Below, in pieces: positions 28,501 through 37,065 of a DNA stretch of 64,000 nt. The stretch spans positions 9,935-73,934 of the forward strand of contig JACJXF010000012.1 of NCBI GenBank assembly GCA_020636775.1, read 5' to 3'. The notes under the pieces are model-generated. The model was given only the letters and a program-made list of their open reading frames with translations, searched no databases and was not told where the DNA came from. Position 1 is the first letter of the stretch, and every line of letters starts with the position of its first letter. Made by a program: the position numbers and the translations under genes. This DNA comes from Bacteroidales bacterium. Its GTDB lineage: Bacteria; Bacteroidota; Bacteroidia; Bacteroidales; GCA-2748055.

Positions 28501-28671
28501 TATAAAGGAATAACTCTGTATATAACAGCTTCTAATCTCCTTACTTTTACCAAGTATAAGGGATATGATCCTGACTTCCAGTACATGAATTCTCCTTTTT
28601 ATATGGGAGTCGATTATGGTATGATGCCACAGACCCGCTCCTTTATTATTGGCGCTAAACTAGATTTATAA
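25549..28671 (+). CDS. SusC/RagA family TonB-linked outer-membrane transporter (second copy)
   Basis: A 1040-residue SusC-type transporter. It has a signal peptide (1-29), a carboxypeptidase-regulatory-like domain (~33-110), a plug with FDQVLQGRVPGLSVIQQSG (~150-168) and MNIRGFSSLYANNEPLLFIDG (~176-196), and ITVLKDGQSYLGAAGSNGVINV. A barrel follows, ending FIIGAKLDL. The usual VVVGYG-type TonB-box and linker is not recognisable between the N-terminal domain and the plug; the equivalent stretch reads YNKPLGTGVLKDVTYPL. Energising could use a diverged box. It is followed 19 bases later by its SusD partner. Sequence identity with SusC 1 looks low beyond family motifs, so the duplication is old or the modules were assembled separately. 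Confidence 0.94.
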   Translation: MTKRFTYLTCLSLLLFIGVTLIPQTLRAQTDEITIKGVVSESGTGLPIEQVSISVSSTGVSASTDSTGAFSIVVPNLQAELIVDLPGYNKRNVYLNGRDFINISIVSDKYRSFDNAYNKPLGTGVLKDVTYPLTALTAEDISLSKAASFDQVLQGRVPGLSVIQQSGMPGSRTYMNIRGFSSLYANNEPLLFIDGMIHDYSYASRSLMEGFSMNPFDIVDIDDIADITVLKDGQSYLGAAGSNGVINVNTEQKSETSTVIKFSTYRGISFVPTKQDVLDPDQFRSYFTDVFNTVSPSPGDINSLYPWLNGNSGADYYKYNNNTNWQDEIFKPASLSKYHFFLKGGDDIATYNISTGFLSQKAMYDGSGYSRFNLRINGKINITDKFSVTPNAKLSLADSYLPNQGYSTFKNPIQSALLMPPIMAPYSRDAATGVKLPYIDDTGIFDVSNPVAIVKNAVGTDRNYNFLSSVNAAYAITDKLKISTLLGIDFNNARESIFLPNIGMYQVDSASNSPGDLVNEYRSTQSHTTISYNSHTMNGHSIDFYGGFRYLRNTYKYDKGIDLNTPSDDFRSLGQGSKYNYLRTTTGDDRGLVWVSYFASGKYNYQNKYFADVNLSYDGNSAVNADHRFNFYPSVGAAWRLSSESFLNQAAWLEDLKLRASYSVTGNMFSSIYDYSKLYYTSARIDNYGVLFREAIPNENLELEKKNMVNAGLDLSVAKQAINLHVDYYTSTVNNLIVEQELPESYGYTMYFDNGGKLSSSGIEVAADARIQSGDFAWIIGGTVTQMSTEVKSLEFLNPAATNIVTTIDGAQFVSSVGNPLNSFYGYKTDGIYQTAAEANAVIGPKGLPMQAGDVRFVDSNGDNKINDADKTIIGNPNPSLFGSIYTTFSYKRFDVSLLFNYSMGKDAFNYLRYKTESMDSYDNQSVSVLDRWTASNPSNTMPRAAFGDPTGNTVFSDRWIEDASFLRLQKLTIDYNLAGLPGVYKGITLYITASNLLTFTKYKGYDPDFQYMNSPFYMGVDYGMMPQTRSFIIGAKLDL

Positions 28672-28690
28672 CAGGTAAAACAGATATAAA

Positions 28691-30214
28691 ATGGAAAAGA
28701 TATTTCGAATCAAACCATACTTCCTGCTTATCATAATTGCTTCTTTGCTGGCAACTTATGGCTGTAGTGACGAATTTTTCACTGAACAGGCCGGGGACAG
28801 GATTACACCCGATGAGCATTACAAAACTATCAGGGATGCAGAAAGATCTCTGGAGGGTGTTATGAAACCGCTGCAGGATTTTATGCCTAAACTGATCATT
28901 CTCGATGGTCTGAGGTCTGATATGATGAATGTAACGGATTTTGCTGATCTGGATATGAAAGAACTTAATGACCAGACAATCTCTTTGCAAAATACCTATA
29001 CAGATGTAGCAGACCTTTATAAGGTTATTATTAACTGTAATGAGGTCTTCCTCAATATTGATAATGTGGCTAAAACCGACAGAAACTATGATGAAGTGAT
29101 ACAGGTTTCCGTCAAAAAGGGACTAGTTGCTTTAAGGTCTTGGGCGTATCTGACGCTTCTCAAGATTAATGGTGAAGCTGCCTATTTTGAGGATAATATG
29201 GTTTCTATCCCTGCGCCCCTTGCGCAGAATGTAATGAGCAGAGATGCCCTTTTGGATACCCTGATCAGTCAGAATCTTTATTATCTGGAGTTGTTTAATC
29301 AGGGAATTGAAAAAGTGGAAATTAAACTTTTTCAGTATCCTAATACGAAAGCCATACTTGGAGAATTATACCTCGAGAAAAATGATTATGCCAACGCAGC
29401 TGCATATCTTAAATTGGCATGTGAAAGCTATGGTAATGTAAGAACTATATATAAGGTTGATAGAACTTTTATTGATAAGTCCTGGAAAAATATATTTGTT
29501 GCTGCTGAAAGTAATGATGGCGAAAATCTCTCTGTTATACCCTTTGCTTCAACACAGGCTCAGGTAAACCCGGTTACTCAATGGACTCTCTATAATGATC
29601 AGTACAAAGTGAAGCCTACTCAGGTTCTCATTGACTCATTTATGAACCAGATACCACTTGCCGGCGCTACATTAGGAGATCAGTACAGGGGCCTTGGAAT
29701 AACTTATGATACAGTAGCCTCAGGCGAAGCGTACATTAAGAAATATGCCATAGATGAGGGAGAACCTTATAGTTCCGATATTATTATCTCCAGGGCTGCG
29801 GATTTGCACCTGTTGCTGGCAGAAGCCCTAAATCGCCTGGGTGATCAAACTACTGCTTTGACACTTCTTAATTCAGGATTCAACTCCGTTAACCCTCGTC
29901 CCGCTGCCTATTCCGTATGGAGCGACAACAGAGGTATCCGTGGTCGTGCTTATCTCAAGGCCCGCGAAATTCCTGTAGACTTTACCGGTGATCCTATGAT
30001 TCTTGTTGAAGACTGGATTATGGAGGAGAGAGCTATGGAACTAGCATATGAAGGAAAACGATGGTTCGATCTTGTAAGGGTTGCTAACCGCAGAGGAACT
30101 CCAGAATACCTCGCAGACCGCGTTGCGGCTAAGTTTGGCGTGGGAACGGCTAAGTACAATGCTGTTCACGACATACTCATGAATCCTGCTAACTGGTACT
30201 TACCTTTGCATTAA
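28691..30214 (+). CDS. SusD/RagB family surface lipoprotein (second copy)
   Basis: A 507-residue SusD-type lipoprotein with lipobox LATYGC (Cys25), helical TPR-like body and the C-terminal signature ERAMELAYEGKRWFDLVRVANRR (~443-465), ending NPANWYLPLH. It partners with SusC 2 immediately upstream. It is the last gene of the six-gene block and is followed by a strong terminator at 30234-30263. Several regions are diverged from SusD 1, in keeping with a different ligand. The ligand cannot be read from the sequence. Confidence 0.94.
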   Translation: MEKIFRIKPYFLLIIIASLLATYGCSDEFFTEQAGDRITPDEHYKTIRDAERSLEGVMKPLQDFMPKLIILDGLRSDMMNVTDFADLDMKELNDQTISLQNTYTDVADLYKVIINCNEVFLNIDNVAKTDRNYDEVIQVSVKKGLVALRSWAYLTLLKINGEAAYFEDNMVSIPAPLAQNVMSRDALLDTLISQNLYYLELFNQGIEKVEIKLFQYPNTKAILGELYLEKNDYANAAAYLKLACESYGNVRTIYKVDRTFIDKSWKNIFVAAESNDGENLSVIPFASTQAQVNPVTQWTLYNDQYKVKPTQVLIDSFMNQIPLAGATLGDQYRGLGITYDTVASGEAYIKKYAIDEGEPYSSDIIISRAADLHLLLAEALNRLGDQTTALTLLNSGFNSVNPRPAAYSVWSDNRGIRGRAYLKAREIPVDFTGDPMILVEDWIMEERAMELAYEGKRWFDLVRVANRRGTPEYLADRVAAKFGVGTAKYNAVHDILMNPANWYLPLH

Positions 30215-30233
30215 AAAAAGCTTACTATAATCT

Positions 30234-30263
30234 AAAAGCTCCGCCTGGCGGGGCTTTTTTTTT
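30234..30263 (+). terminator. Terminator of the FAS1-SusCD block
   Basis: An 11-bp stem with one G-U pair (aaaagctccgc with gcggggctttt, three-base loop) is followed by a run of T. It lies 20 bases after the second susD stop. Confidence 0.88.
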
Positions 30264-30902
30264 AATATTCTGTTGGGTTATTCCTGTTAAAGATAAATTC
30301 TATGCTGTAATCGGAATATTATCCCGTTGCTGGTCGGCAGGTTATAAGCTTGTCCGCAACTCCAGAATAAAAGCTTAGTGCAGGCTTGCTTTTAACCTTA
30401 ACTGTCCAGGAAATAGACTCTGGAATTTTTTATAAAACATATCCGAATATTCTTATTAAAGCTAAGGACTTGTCTGCACAGGGGACAGGGAAGCACTTAA
30501 AATAGGATATAAATGCGCTATTTATAGAGACAGATATTGCAAACGAAATAAAATACTTGCATTAGCGGGTCCTTAGCTACCATTTAATGAGCAAACAAAA
30601 CCACGTAATCTTATTGGCTTCGCGCCACGCTCTGCGTGTTAGCCTGTTCGCTGATAAGGCAGGCACTTACCAATAAACCTGTCTTATTGCATAGAATTGA
30701 TTAAAGGCTGGATATTTTGCATCAATTTGAATATTTATCCTGGCCCCCCCGGGTATTAAGTAGGCTGACTACAGCATCCATATTAATAAATACTTGAAAG
30801 CATACTAATTAGGCTGTTAGGATATTCCAGAATATGTTATAGTGAACTGTTTGTGCCTGTCTGCTCGCACCAGAACAATGAAGCATAATCAACAGAAAAG
30901 CA
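30264..30902. other. Gene-free spacer of about 640 bases with scattered short repeats
   Basis: No credible coding frame or RNA gene was recognised. It holds an inverted repeat ttattggc / accaataa (30609-30676 region) enclosing a GC-rich core (gcttcgcgccacgctctgcgtgttagcc), and two similar words cttgtccgca and cttgtctgca about 120 bases apart. It also has a C-run (seven C) near 30745. This may be a decayed gene or mobile-element remnant. Confidence 0.5.
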
Positions 30903-30934
30903 TAAAAAAAGGCGGTCTCCGAAGAAACCGCCCT
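30903..30934 (-). terminator. UUCG-loop terminator of the CBM9-like T9SS gene
   Basis: Read on the minus strand, ggcggtttc pairs with gagaccgcc around a TTCG tetraloop (9-bp stem with one T-G pair). A run of seven T follows. It lies 22 bases beyond the stop of the minus-strand gene. Confidence 0.9.
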
Positions 30935-30955
30935 TTGAATTATTGTCTTAGAAAA

Positions 30956-32698
30956 TTACTTCACAAACTTAACAACAGAGTCGTTAACTTTTACGAAATA
31001 AATTCCACGAGCGAAATCGCTTACATCAAATTTAGCCTGATTTGCATTTGCAACAGTTTCAGCAACTTTGCGTCCAAGACTGTTGTAAATTTCAACCTTA
31101 GCAGCTGCAGTATTGAGTTTTACATATACTACATCTGATACAGGGTTAGGATAAACCTGAACTGAACTTACTTTGCTTGATTTAACTGCATCAGGGAAAG
31201 TAGTTAACAGAGCCAGGTCAGCATCAGCTACGAGGTAAACACTGTCAAGATAGATTGGACCATCGACCTTTCCAAGCATAAACTGCATGCTCTGACGAAC
31301 TGTTTCATCGACGAGCGTGAAAGTTACATCGTATACTTTCTTAACAGGAGTGCTGGTAACTGTAAATACCCAGTTAGATGTACCACCATTTACATCTACA
31401 GCATCAGGAGAAGTTGAAGAACCATACCTTGCATAATCGTGATTTGAATCTTCAAAATCAACATTGAATTCACCTTCAGTATCTGACCAAGTGTAGAAGC
31501 TGAAAGTATATGGCTCCCCATCAATACAGTTAACAATCTGAGTAAGAGTCCAATCCCAGTAGTCCCCAATACCACCGTCATCGGCAGGGTCGCAAACTGC
31601 AACACCGTCAACAACCATAGCTGAACCGTTCCATGCTGGTCCTACAGTTCCATCGAGGTCTACTACATCAAAGAGCCCGTCTTTTACAACGTTGATGTCA
31701 TTCATGGTAACATACTGACCGCTGATAGTAATTTCAAGATCCTGACTCTTGAAAGAGCCGTCTTTTGTTTCACCCGTTACAGTAACAGTTCCGTCAACCA
31801 ATGCAGTAAGTAAACCGGCACTATTAATGCGGGCTCTTCCTGTTCCGTTTGTAACTTTCCATGCAAGTGTTTTAACAGTTGCATCAGCAGGTTCAATAGT
31901 TACAACCATCTGAAGAGTACCATTATCAGTGGTGATAGTGGTTGCACCACCTTCAGCTTCAAAACTCATACTAGTAGCAAGAACGTTATCAACGGCACCA
32001 TCAAGAGTAATTTCACCGCAACCGTCCATGTTACTCCATGCTTCAGCAACAACACTTCCGTCATTGGCCCATACAGCACGGTCACGAACGTTGGTAGCTT
32101 CGTCTTTGTCATTGATTGTTACGTCAAATCCAATAGTACGGGTTTTTGGAATTTCGAAACCGTCAGCATCAAGTAACCATGTGAAAGGAACGAAATATTC
32201 GCAAAGGTAATCAGGATCGTTCACCATATAAGCGTGAACTACACCGTTAGTTTCGGTAACTGCAGTACCATCAACTGTGGTAGCGGTTGGATCCGGAGCA
32301 GCCTGATAGTGACCATTACCTGTTGCAGGTGCACCACCGTCATAAAGAGTTTGATTTACGTCGAAATACAATTCAATTTTGTCGGCTTCATAACTGTTTC
32401 CACCTGCAATATAGGAAGGATACCAGTCATCATCATTTACAACAACAAGCACATAAATTCCATCATCCATCCATAAACCTTTCCAGTAAGTCTCACCGGC
32501 ATTTCCTAAGGTTGGATTGGTTCCTGTGAAAGGGATATCAATGTTGTATGAATTAGCTTCTGCCCATACATCATCGATTTGTCCGTCAATAACAGGGGCA
32601 ACTGTAGCTTTTTTAATAACTCCGGTTATACCCGTCTGAGCCATTAATGTAAAGCTAAACAATAAACCCAATGAAAGAGTAAAGATTAGTTTTTTCAT
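30956..32698 (-). CDS. T9SS-secreted protein with CBM9-like, Ig-like and carbohydrate-binding-like domains
   Basis: A 580-residue extracellular protein. It has a signal peptide (1-20, LMAQ). A CBM9-type domain (~25-235) carries the hallmark start APVIDGQIDDVWAEA and DKIELYFDVNQT. A bacterial Ig-like (Big_2) domain (~240-330) has TIEPADATVKTLAWKVTNG and GLLTALVDGTVTVTG. A third beta-sandwich (~335-500) has GEPYTFSFYTWSDTEGEF, resembling carbohydrate-binding modules. A T9SS sorting domain (~507-580) has VQVYPNPVSDVVYVKL and ends IYFVKVNDSVVKFVK. No catalytic domain is present, so it likely binds polysaccharide or acts as a scaffold at the cell surface. It has its own good promoter and terminator, so it is a single-gene unit. 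CBM9 is usually attached to xylanases; a stand-alone version is less common. Confidence 0.85.
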   Translation of the reverse strand: MKKLIFTLSLGLLFSFTLMAQTGITGVIKKATVAPVIDGQIDDVWAEANSYNIDIPFTGTNPTLGNAGETYWKGLWMDDGIYVLVVVNDDDWYPSYIAGGNSYEADKIELYFDVNQTLYDGGAPATGNGHYQAAPDPTATTVDGTAVTETNGVVHAYMVNDPDYLCEYFVPFTWLLDADGFEIPKTRTIGFDVTINDKDEATNVRDRAVWANDGSVVAEAWSNMDGCGEITLDGAVDNVLATSMSFEAEGGATTITTDNGTLQMVVTIEPADATVKTLAWKVTNGTGRARINSAGLLTALVDGTVTVTGETKDGSFKSQDLEITISGQYVTMNDINVVKDGLFDVVDLDGTVGPAWNGSAMVVDGVAVCDPADDGGIGDYWDWTLTQIVNCIDGEPYTFSFYTWSDTEGEFNVDFEDSNHDYARYGSSTSPDAVDVNGGTSNWVFTVTSTPVKKVYDVTFTLVDETVRQSMQFMLGKVDGPIYLDSVYLVADADLALLTTFPDAVKSSKVSSVQVYPNPVSDVVYVKLNTAAAKVEIYNSLGRKVAETVANANQAKFDVSDFARGIYFVKVNDSVVKFVK

Positions 32699-32738
32699 AA
32701 TTTGGTTTTTAATTAGTAATAGATTTAATAATGTCGTG

Positions 32739-32769
32739 TAAATATAGCAATTACATCATTTATCCGAAA
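32739..32769 (-). promoter_or_regulatory. Promoter of the CBM9-like T9SS gene
   Basis: On the minus strand TTTC (complement of 32766-32769), a 19-base spacer and TATATTTA (complement of 32739-32746) match TTTG-N19-TAnnTTTG with one mismatch in each. The predicted leader is about 35 bases. Confidence 0.6.
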
Positions 32770-33154
32770 TATTTTAAGATAGTTTTTATCAAAAATTAAC
32801 AATTTAGAAATCTTTAAATGTAAAGATCAGATAGTTAATGTATTACAAACATTTTGTGAAAGGTTATTTATTGGGTGGAAGTAAAAAAAATTATAGAAAT
32901 GCCCTTTTTCAAGGATATAGAAAGCTAATTGTAAATAAATTTTCAGCAGATTTTAAGATATTCAGGGATTCATCTTCGCTAAAGCTTCGATGAACGGAAC
33001 AAGCGGGCGGACAATCATAGATATAAACGTACCCTGCCTTTTCATGGCTGACGTCGTTAAAAAAAACCTTCGTAACCTCGTAACCTTCGTAACTCCGTTA
33101 CCTCGTTACCCCCATCGGCCGCCAAAGGCTTGCCGACGGCGGGCGTTACCCCAA
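32770..33154. other. Spacer between the CBM9-like gene and dapA carrying a dispersed repeat
   Basis: The first 200 bases are AT-rich without features. From about 33060 to 33150 there are five tandem CGTAACCT/CGTTACC-type units. They are followed by a GC-rich block sharing catcggccgcca and aaggcttgccg with the spacer at 2400-2530. The open frames across it are not supported as genes. Confidence 0.6.
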
Positions 33155-34039
33155 TTAAAATTCCCTAACCGCCACCTCAATCCTCTTATACAAATCCTTA
33201 CTAACAGGCACAAGTGGTAATCTCAGATAATTGGGCACAATCCCCATTACATCCAGAAATGCTTTTACCCCTGCCGGACTTCCTTCAGCAAAAATAAGAT
33301 TTATAACAGGGAGTAATTTAAAATGAATGGCTCTTGCTTCCTCAGTTTTACCATTTCTGGCAAGCTTTACCATTTTTGAGAACTCTGCAGGGAAGGCATT
33401 GGCTGCAACGGAAATTACTCCTGCACCACCCAGGCTTACCATGGGAAAAGTAAGGGCGTCATCACCGGATATTACCTCAAAGCCCGCAGGTTTATCTTTT
33501 AAAATATTCATAATCTGAGGAAGATTTGCACTTGCTTCCTTCACGGCAACTATTTGCTTTGGAAATTCACGTGCAAGTCGCAGACAGGTATCTTCATTCA
33601 TGTTGGCACCGGTACGACCGGGTACATTATATAGAACAACAGGCAGGGGACTCGCCAGGGCAATAGCTTTATAGTGCTGGTACAATCCATCCTGATTGGG
33701 CTTATTATAATATGGAGTAACGCTAAGTATAGCATCTACTCCTTCAAAATTCCCATGTTCAAGCGAATTTACAAGCTCAGCAGTATTATTCCCTCCCAAA
33801 CCAAGCACCAGGGGTATACGTTTTGCATTAATTTCAATTACCTGATTCAGAATTGCCTGTTTTTCATCTTTTGAGAGTACCGGTGTTTCCCCTGTAGTTC
33901 CCAGCACCACAAGATAATCTGTACCTTTGGTAATCAGAAAATTCACCAGTTTTTCAAGCGATTTGAAATCTACACTACCGTCTTTCCTGAATGGTGTGAC
34001 TATAGCTACTCCGGTTCCTGTTAATTTGTTCACGGACAT
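33155..34039 (-). CDS. dapA: 4-hydroxy-tetrahydrodipicolinate synthase
   Basis: A 294-residue DapA, full length. It condenses pyruvate with aspartate-semialdehyde in the first committed step to diaminopimelate and lysine, in the cytoplasm. The (beta/alpha)8 active site is visible: the GTTGE loop at 47-51, Tyr137 in VLYNVPGRTG and the Schiff-base Lys167 in AVKEAS. Another member of this aldolase family (for example N-acetylneuraminate lyase) is unlikely given the GTTGE and YNVPGRT signatures. It lies 27 bases downstream of the DUF6913-like gene on the same strand, so the two are probably co-transcribed. No lysine riboswitch was seen. Confidence 0.95.
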   Translation of the reverse strand: MSVNKLTGTGVAIVTPFRKDGSVDFKSLEKLVNFLITKGTDYLVVLGTTGETPVLSKDEKQAILNQVIEINAKRIPLVLGLGGNNTAELVNSLEHGNFEGVDAILSVTPYYNKPNQDGLYQHYKAIALASPLPVVLYNVPGRTGANMNEDTCLRLAREFPKQIVAVKEASANLPQIMNILKDKPAGFEVISGDDALTFPMVSLGGAGVISVAANAFPAEFSKMVKLARNGKTEEARAIHFKLLPVINLIFAEGSPAGVKAFLDVMGIVPNYLRLPLVPVSKDLYKRIEVAVREF

Positions 34040-34066
34040 ATACTTCTGCTTAGAAAAGTTAATATT

Positions 34067-34612
34067 TTACTTATTTAAGAAAGAGACATAGTTTTTTATC
34101 TGTTCGATCAGGAATTCCACACCCGGATTCGAATGAATATCTATCATGAGATCAAGGTCTGAATCTTCCCTGGTAAACCTTCCGATTTTAAATGCAGAGG
34201 GAGATAAGGATAAAATGTATCGCAAAGGAAAATGATCTTCAAGGCTTAAATCGAACAGCATATCAAATTTACGTCCTGTAAATTTAAGAGCATCCGGTTG
34301 GGCGGGACGAAAGAATAAATCAAGGTCTTTAGGACTGAAAATGCTGACTTTATCATGAAAAAGCAGATCGTCCTTTATTTCATCTGCATCAGAATAGCCT
34401 ATAAGGCTGCATTCAATTTTTATAGATGCTAAATATTTGCCGAATTCTTTTATATGTTTGAATTCAATAACATTGCCGGCATCGAATAAAATCCCTGCTG
34501 TTTTAGCTGTTTCAAAATTATGAACATGTTTTTGGCGCACAAGGCTTTTCACCTTTTTTGCCAATAATTTTTCCCCGATCGAGGACCGTATTTTTCCAAA
34601 AAGTATCACCAT
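34067..34612 (-). CDS. Conserved hypothetical protein (DUF6913-like)
   Basis: A 181-residue cytoplasmic protein with no signal peptide or membrane segment. The N terminus is basic and helical (KLLAKKVKSLVRQKHVHNF). The body alternates strands and helices (TAGILFDAGNVIEFKHIKEF, ECSLIGYSDADE, FDMLFDLSLEDHFPLRYILSLS) and ends in an amphipathic helix. The pattern resembles a Bacteroidetes-restricted family (DUF6913) that is commonly found beside ligA and dapA; this is from memory and was not searched. It sits 27 bases upstream of dapA. The function is unknown. Confidence 0.7.
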   Translation of the reverse strand: MVILFGKIRSSIGEKLLAKKVKSLVRQKHVHNFETAKTAGILFDAGNVIEFKHIKEFGKYLASIKIECSLIGYSDADEIKDDLLFHDKVSIFSPKDLDLFFRPAQPDALKFTGRKFDMLFDLSLEDHFPLRYILSLSPSAFKIGRFTREDSDLDLMIDIHSNPGVEFLIEQIKNYVSFLNK

Positions 34613-34776
34613 GCAATATTAGTAAAAAGCATACGATTCATCAGATGATTTATAAAAAAAATCTGTATTAATTGAAATAATCATGGCAGCAATGAAATTT
34701 TTATTACAACCGACACTTATACGAAAAAACATAAAACCCCGGCTTTGGTCGTATATGTCTCACCAGCAAATAATAC

Positions 34777-34935
34777 CAATCTCTGTGTCCCTCCCTGTAA
34801 TCTCCGTGGTAAATGTTAATCACCCAATCTCTTTGCCCCCCTATAATCTCTGTGTAATCCGTGTCTCCGTGGTAATTATTCACTCAATCTCTGTGCCCCC
34901 CTGTAATCTCCGTGTAATCCGTGTCTCCGTGGTAA
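34777..34935. repeat. Imperfect 60-base tandem repeat in the ligA-downstream spacer
   Basis: Three copies begin with caatctct and end with tctccgtggtaa: 34777-34812 (short, 36 bases), 34825-34875 and 34885-34935 (51 bases each, offset by 60). Copies 2 and 3 differ by only a few bases; copy 1 lacks an internal gtaatccgtgtc-type segment. There is no spacer uniformity or Cas gene, so this is not a CRISPR. The spacer 34613-35014 contains nothing else recognisable. Confidence 0.8.
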
Positions 34936-35014
34936 TAATAAATAATGCTTCATTTGCCTAAAAAAATATTAAGCCCGTACCCTTTGGCAAAGGTGTAAGA
35001 ATGTTGAAAGTATA

Positions 35015-37018
35015 TTACGACTTGTTGAGCATCCCCAGAAAATCATCTTCAGATATAATCGCTATTCCCATGGATTCAGCTTTTTTCATTTTATCAGGCC
35101 CCGGTTTACTGCCTGCAATTAGGTATTGCGTACCGGAGCTGATTCCTGACATGCTTTTTCCTCCATTCTGCTCTATCATCGATTTTATATCATCGCGGGA
35201 ATATTTTTCAAAACTTCCCGTAACAACAAAACTCATCCCTGCAAGCAGGTTGGTGCTGCTTTCATTTTCAGAACGATTCAATTCAAGTTGAACACCTGCA
35301 TCCCTTAATCCGGAAACAATTTCCCTGTTCCTGGCAAAAGAGAAATGCTCAATAATACTTCCCGCAATCTTATCTCCAACTTCTTCTACTTCAAGAAGTT
35401 CATCAAAACCGGCATTCATAATATTTTCAAGGCTTCCGAAATGACGGGCCAGTTTCTTTGCGACTGTCTCGCCAACAAATCTTATTCCCAGGGCATATAA
35501 TACGCGGGGGAAAGGAATTTTTTTGGAATCTTCTATGCTCTTTATTAGATTCCCGGCCGACTTTTCAGCAAATCTCTCCAGCATAACAAGTTGCATATAT
35601 TCAAGCTTATAAAGATCTGATATATCAGCAATCAGCCTGTGCCGGAATAACTGGTCGATGGTGGCTTCTGCAATATTAATATCCATCGCCTTTCGCGATA
35701 CAAAATGTTCAATCCTGCCTTTAATCTGAGGAGGGCAACCAAAAGTATTCGGACAGTAATGAATGGCTTCATCATTGTTTCTGACAAGAGGACTGCCGCA
35801 ATCGGGACAGGAATTTATGTAAACAAACTCTTTGCTTTCTGTCTCCCTGGCATCTGTATCAACACCTACAATTTTAGGTATAATCTCTCCGCCCTTTTCA
35901 ACATATACCCAATCGCCAACCCTGAGGCCCAGCAACTCTATCTGGTCGGAATTATATAAACTTGCTCTTTTTACTACCGTTCCGGCCAGACTGACCGGTT
36001 CAAGATTGGCCACCGGAGTGATAGCGCCTGTCCTGCCAACCTGATAGGAAACTGAATTTAACCTTGTTCTGGCCCTTTCGGTTTTGAATTTATAAGCTAT
36101 TGCCCAGCGGGGAATTTTTGCAGTGAATCCAAGCTGTTCCTGGAACTGGAATGAATCAACCTTAATAACCACTCCATCGGTATCAAAAGGCTGATCTTTT
36201 CTGTGAACATCCCAGTAATCAATAAATTCGAATACTTCATCCAGATTTTTTGCTTTTTTTGTGTATTCCAGAGGGATTTTAAATCCCCATTCGCGGGCCA
36301 TCTTTAAGCTGTCGTAATGGAAGAAGCCTGTACCTGACAGGTAGTATAAATAACAATCCAGGGGCCGCTTAGCCACCAATGAAGAATTTTGTAATTTAAG
36401 CGTTCCGGCTGCAGCATTTCTTGGATTGGCAAAGGGAGGTTCACCGTTTTCCATGCGCTGGGCATTCATTTTATCAAAACCGGCTCGTGGAAGAAAAATT
36501 TCACCCCGGATATCGAATTCGTCAGGATAGCCTGAGCCATTTAACTTAAGCGGAATACTCCGGATGGTTTTTACATTCCGGGTAACATCATCTCCTTTTT
36601 CACCATCTCCCCTTGTTACAGCTCTGAGAAGAGAGCCATTTTTGTAGGTAAGACTGATGGCTACACCATCATATTTAAGTTCACATATATAATCGAATTC
36701 CGATGTGATAATTTTTTTCACACGTGCATCAAATTCTTCGAGCTCTTCCCTTGAATAGGTGTTTCCAAGAGACATCATCGGGTAGTTGTGACGGACCTGC
36801 TCGAATTCAAGGTTAATATCGCTTCCTACGCGTTTCGATGGACTGTTATCATCCGAAAATTCAGGGAAATCATTTTCCAACCGGATAAGCTCTTCCATCA
36901 TCTGGTCGAAATCATAATCGGAAATTTCAGGATGCGCCATAACATAGTACATATGATTATGGTGATTGAGTTCTCTTCTTAAAGTTAATATACGGTCCTT
37001 TGCCTGCTCCCTGTTCAT
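35015..37018 (-). CDS. ligA: NAD-dependent DNA ligase
   Basis: A 667-residue LigA that seals nicks in replication and repair, using NAD as AMP donor. The domain order is complete: the Ia domain with YYVMAHPEISDYDFD (24-38); adenylation domain with catalytic Lys115 in CELKYDGVAIS; OB fold with VGRTGAITPVANLEPV; a four-Cys zinc finger (CPDCG...YCPNTFGCP, ~408-432); helix-hairpin-helix repeats (ALGIRFVGETVAKKLARHFGS, ~520-540); and a C-terminal BRCT domain (~590-667, SFVVTGSFEKYSRDDIK). It lies 47 bases downstream of the GH16 gene on the same strand and may be read through from it. No promoter was identified in that gap. Confidence 0.97.
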   Translation of the reverse strand: MNREQAKDRILTLRRELNHHNHMYYVMAHPEISDYDFDQMMEELIRLENDFPEFSDDNSPSKRVGSDINLEFEQVRHNYPMMSLGNTYSREELEEFDARVKKIITSEFDYICELKYDGVAISLTYKNGSLLRAVTRGDGEKGDDVTRNVKTIRSIPLKLNGSGYPDEFDIRGEIFLPRAGFDKMNAQRMENGEPPFANPRNAAAGTLKLQNSSLVAKRPLDCYLYYLSGTGFFHYDSLKMAREWGFKIPLEYTKKAKNLDEVFEFIDYWDVHRKDQPFDTDGVVIKVDSFQFQEQLGFTAKIPRWAIAYKFKTERARTRLNSVSYQVGRTGAITPVANLEPVSLAGTVVKRASLYNSDQIELLGLRVGDWVYVEKGGEIIPKIVGVDTDARETESKEFVYINSCPDCGSPLVRNNDEAIHYCPNTFGCPPQIKGRIEHFVSRKAMDINIAEATIDQLFRHRLIADISDLYKLEYMQLVMLERFAEKSAGNLIKSIEDSKKIPFPRVLYALGIRFVGETVAKKLARHFGSLENIMNAGFDELLEVEEVGDKIAGSIIEHFSFARNREIVSGLRDAGVQLELNRSENESSTNLLAGMSFVVTGSFEKYSRDDIKSMIEQNGGKSMSGISSGTQYLIAGSKPGPDKMKKAESMGIAIISEDDFLGMLNKS

Positions 37019-37065
37019 ATAGGATTAATTTCCAGATTCGTATTTCAATAAAATTAAGTTGGACC

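Noticed and set aside
30842..31138. 98-codon plus-strand frame
   Set aside because: It runs through the UUCG terminator and the end of the minus-strand T9SS gene; no family features.
34777..34935. CRISPR array
   Set aside because: Only three uneven copies, spacers of 9-12 bases that are themselves related, and no cas genes.
34683..34961. 92-codon frame over the tandem repeat
   Set aside because: Its translation is merely the repeat; no start context, no domain.
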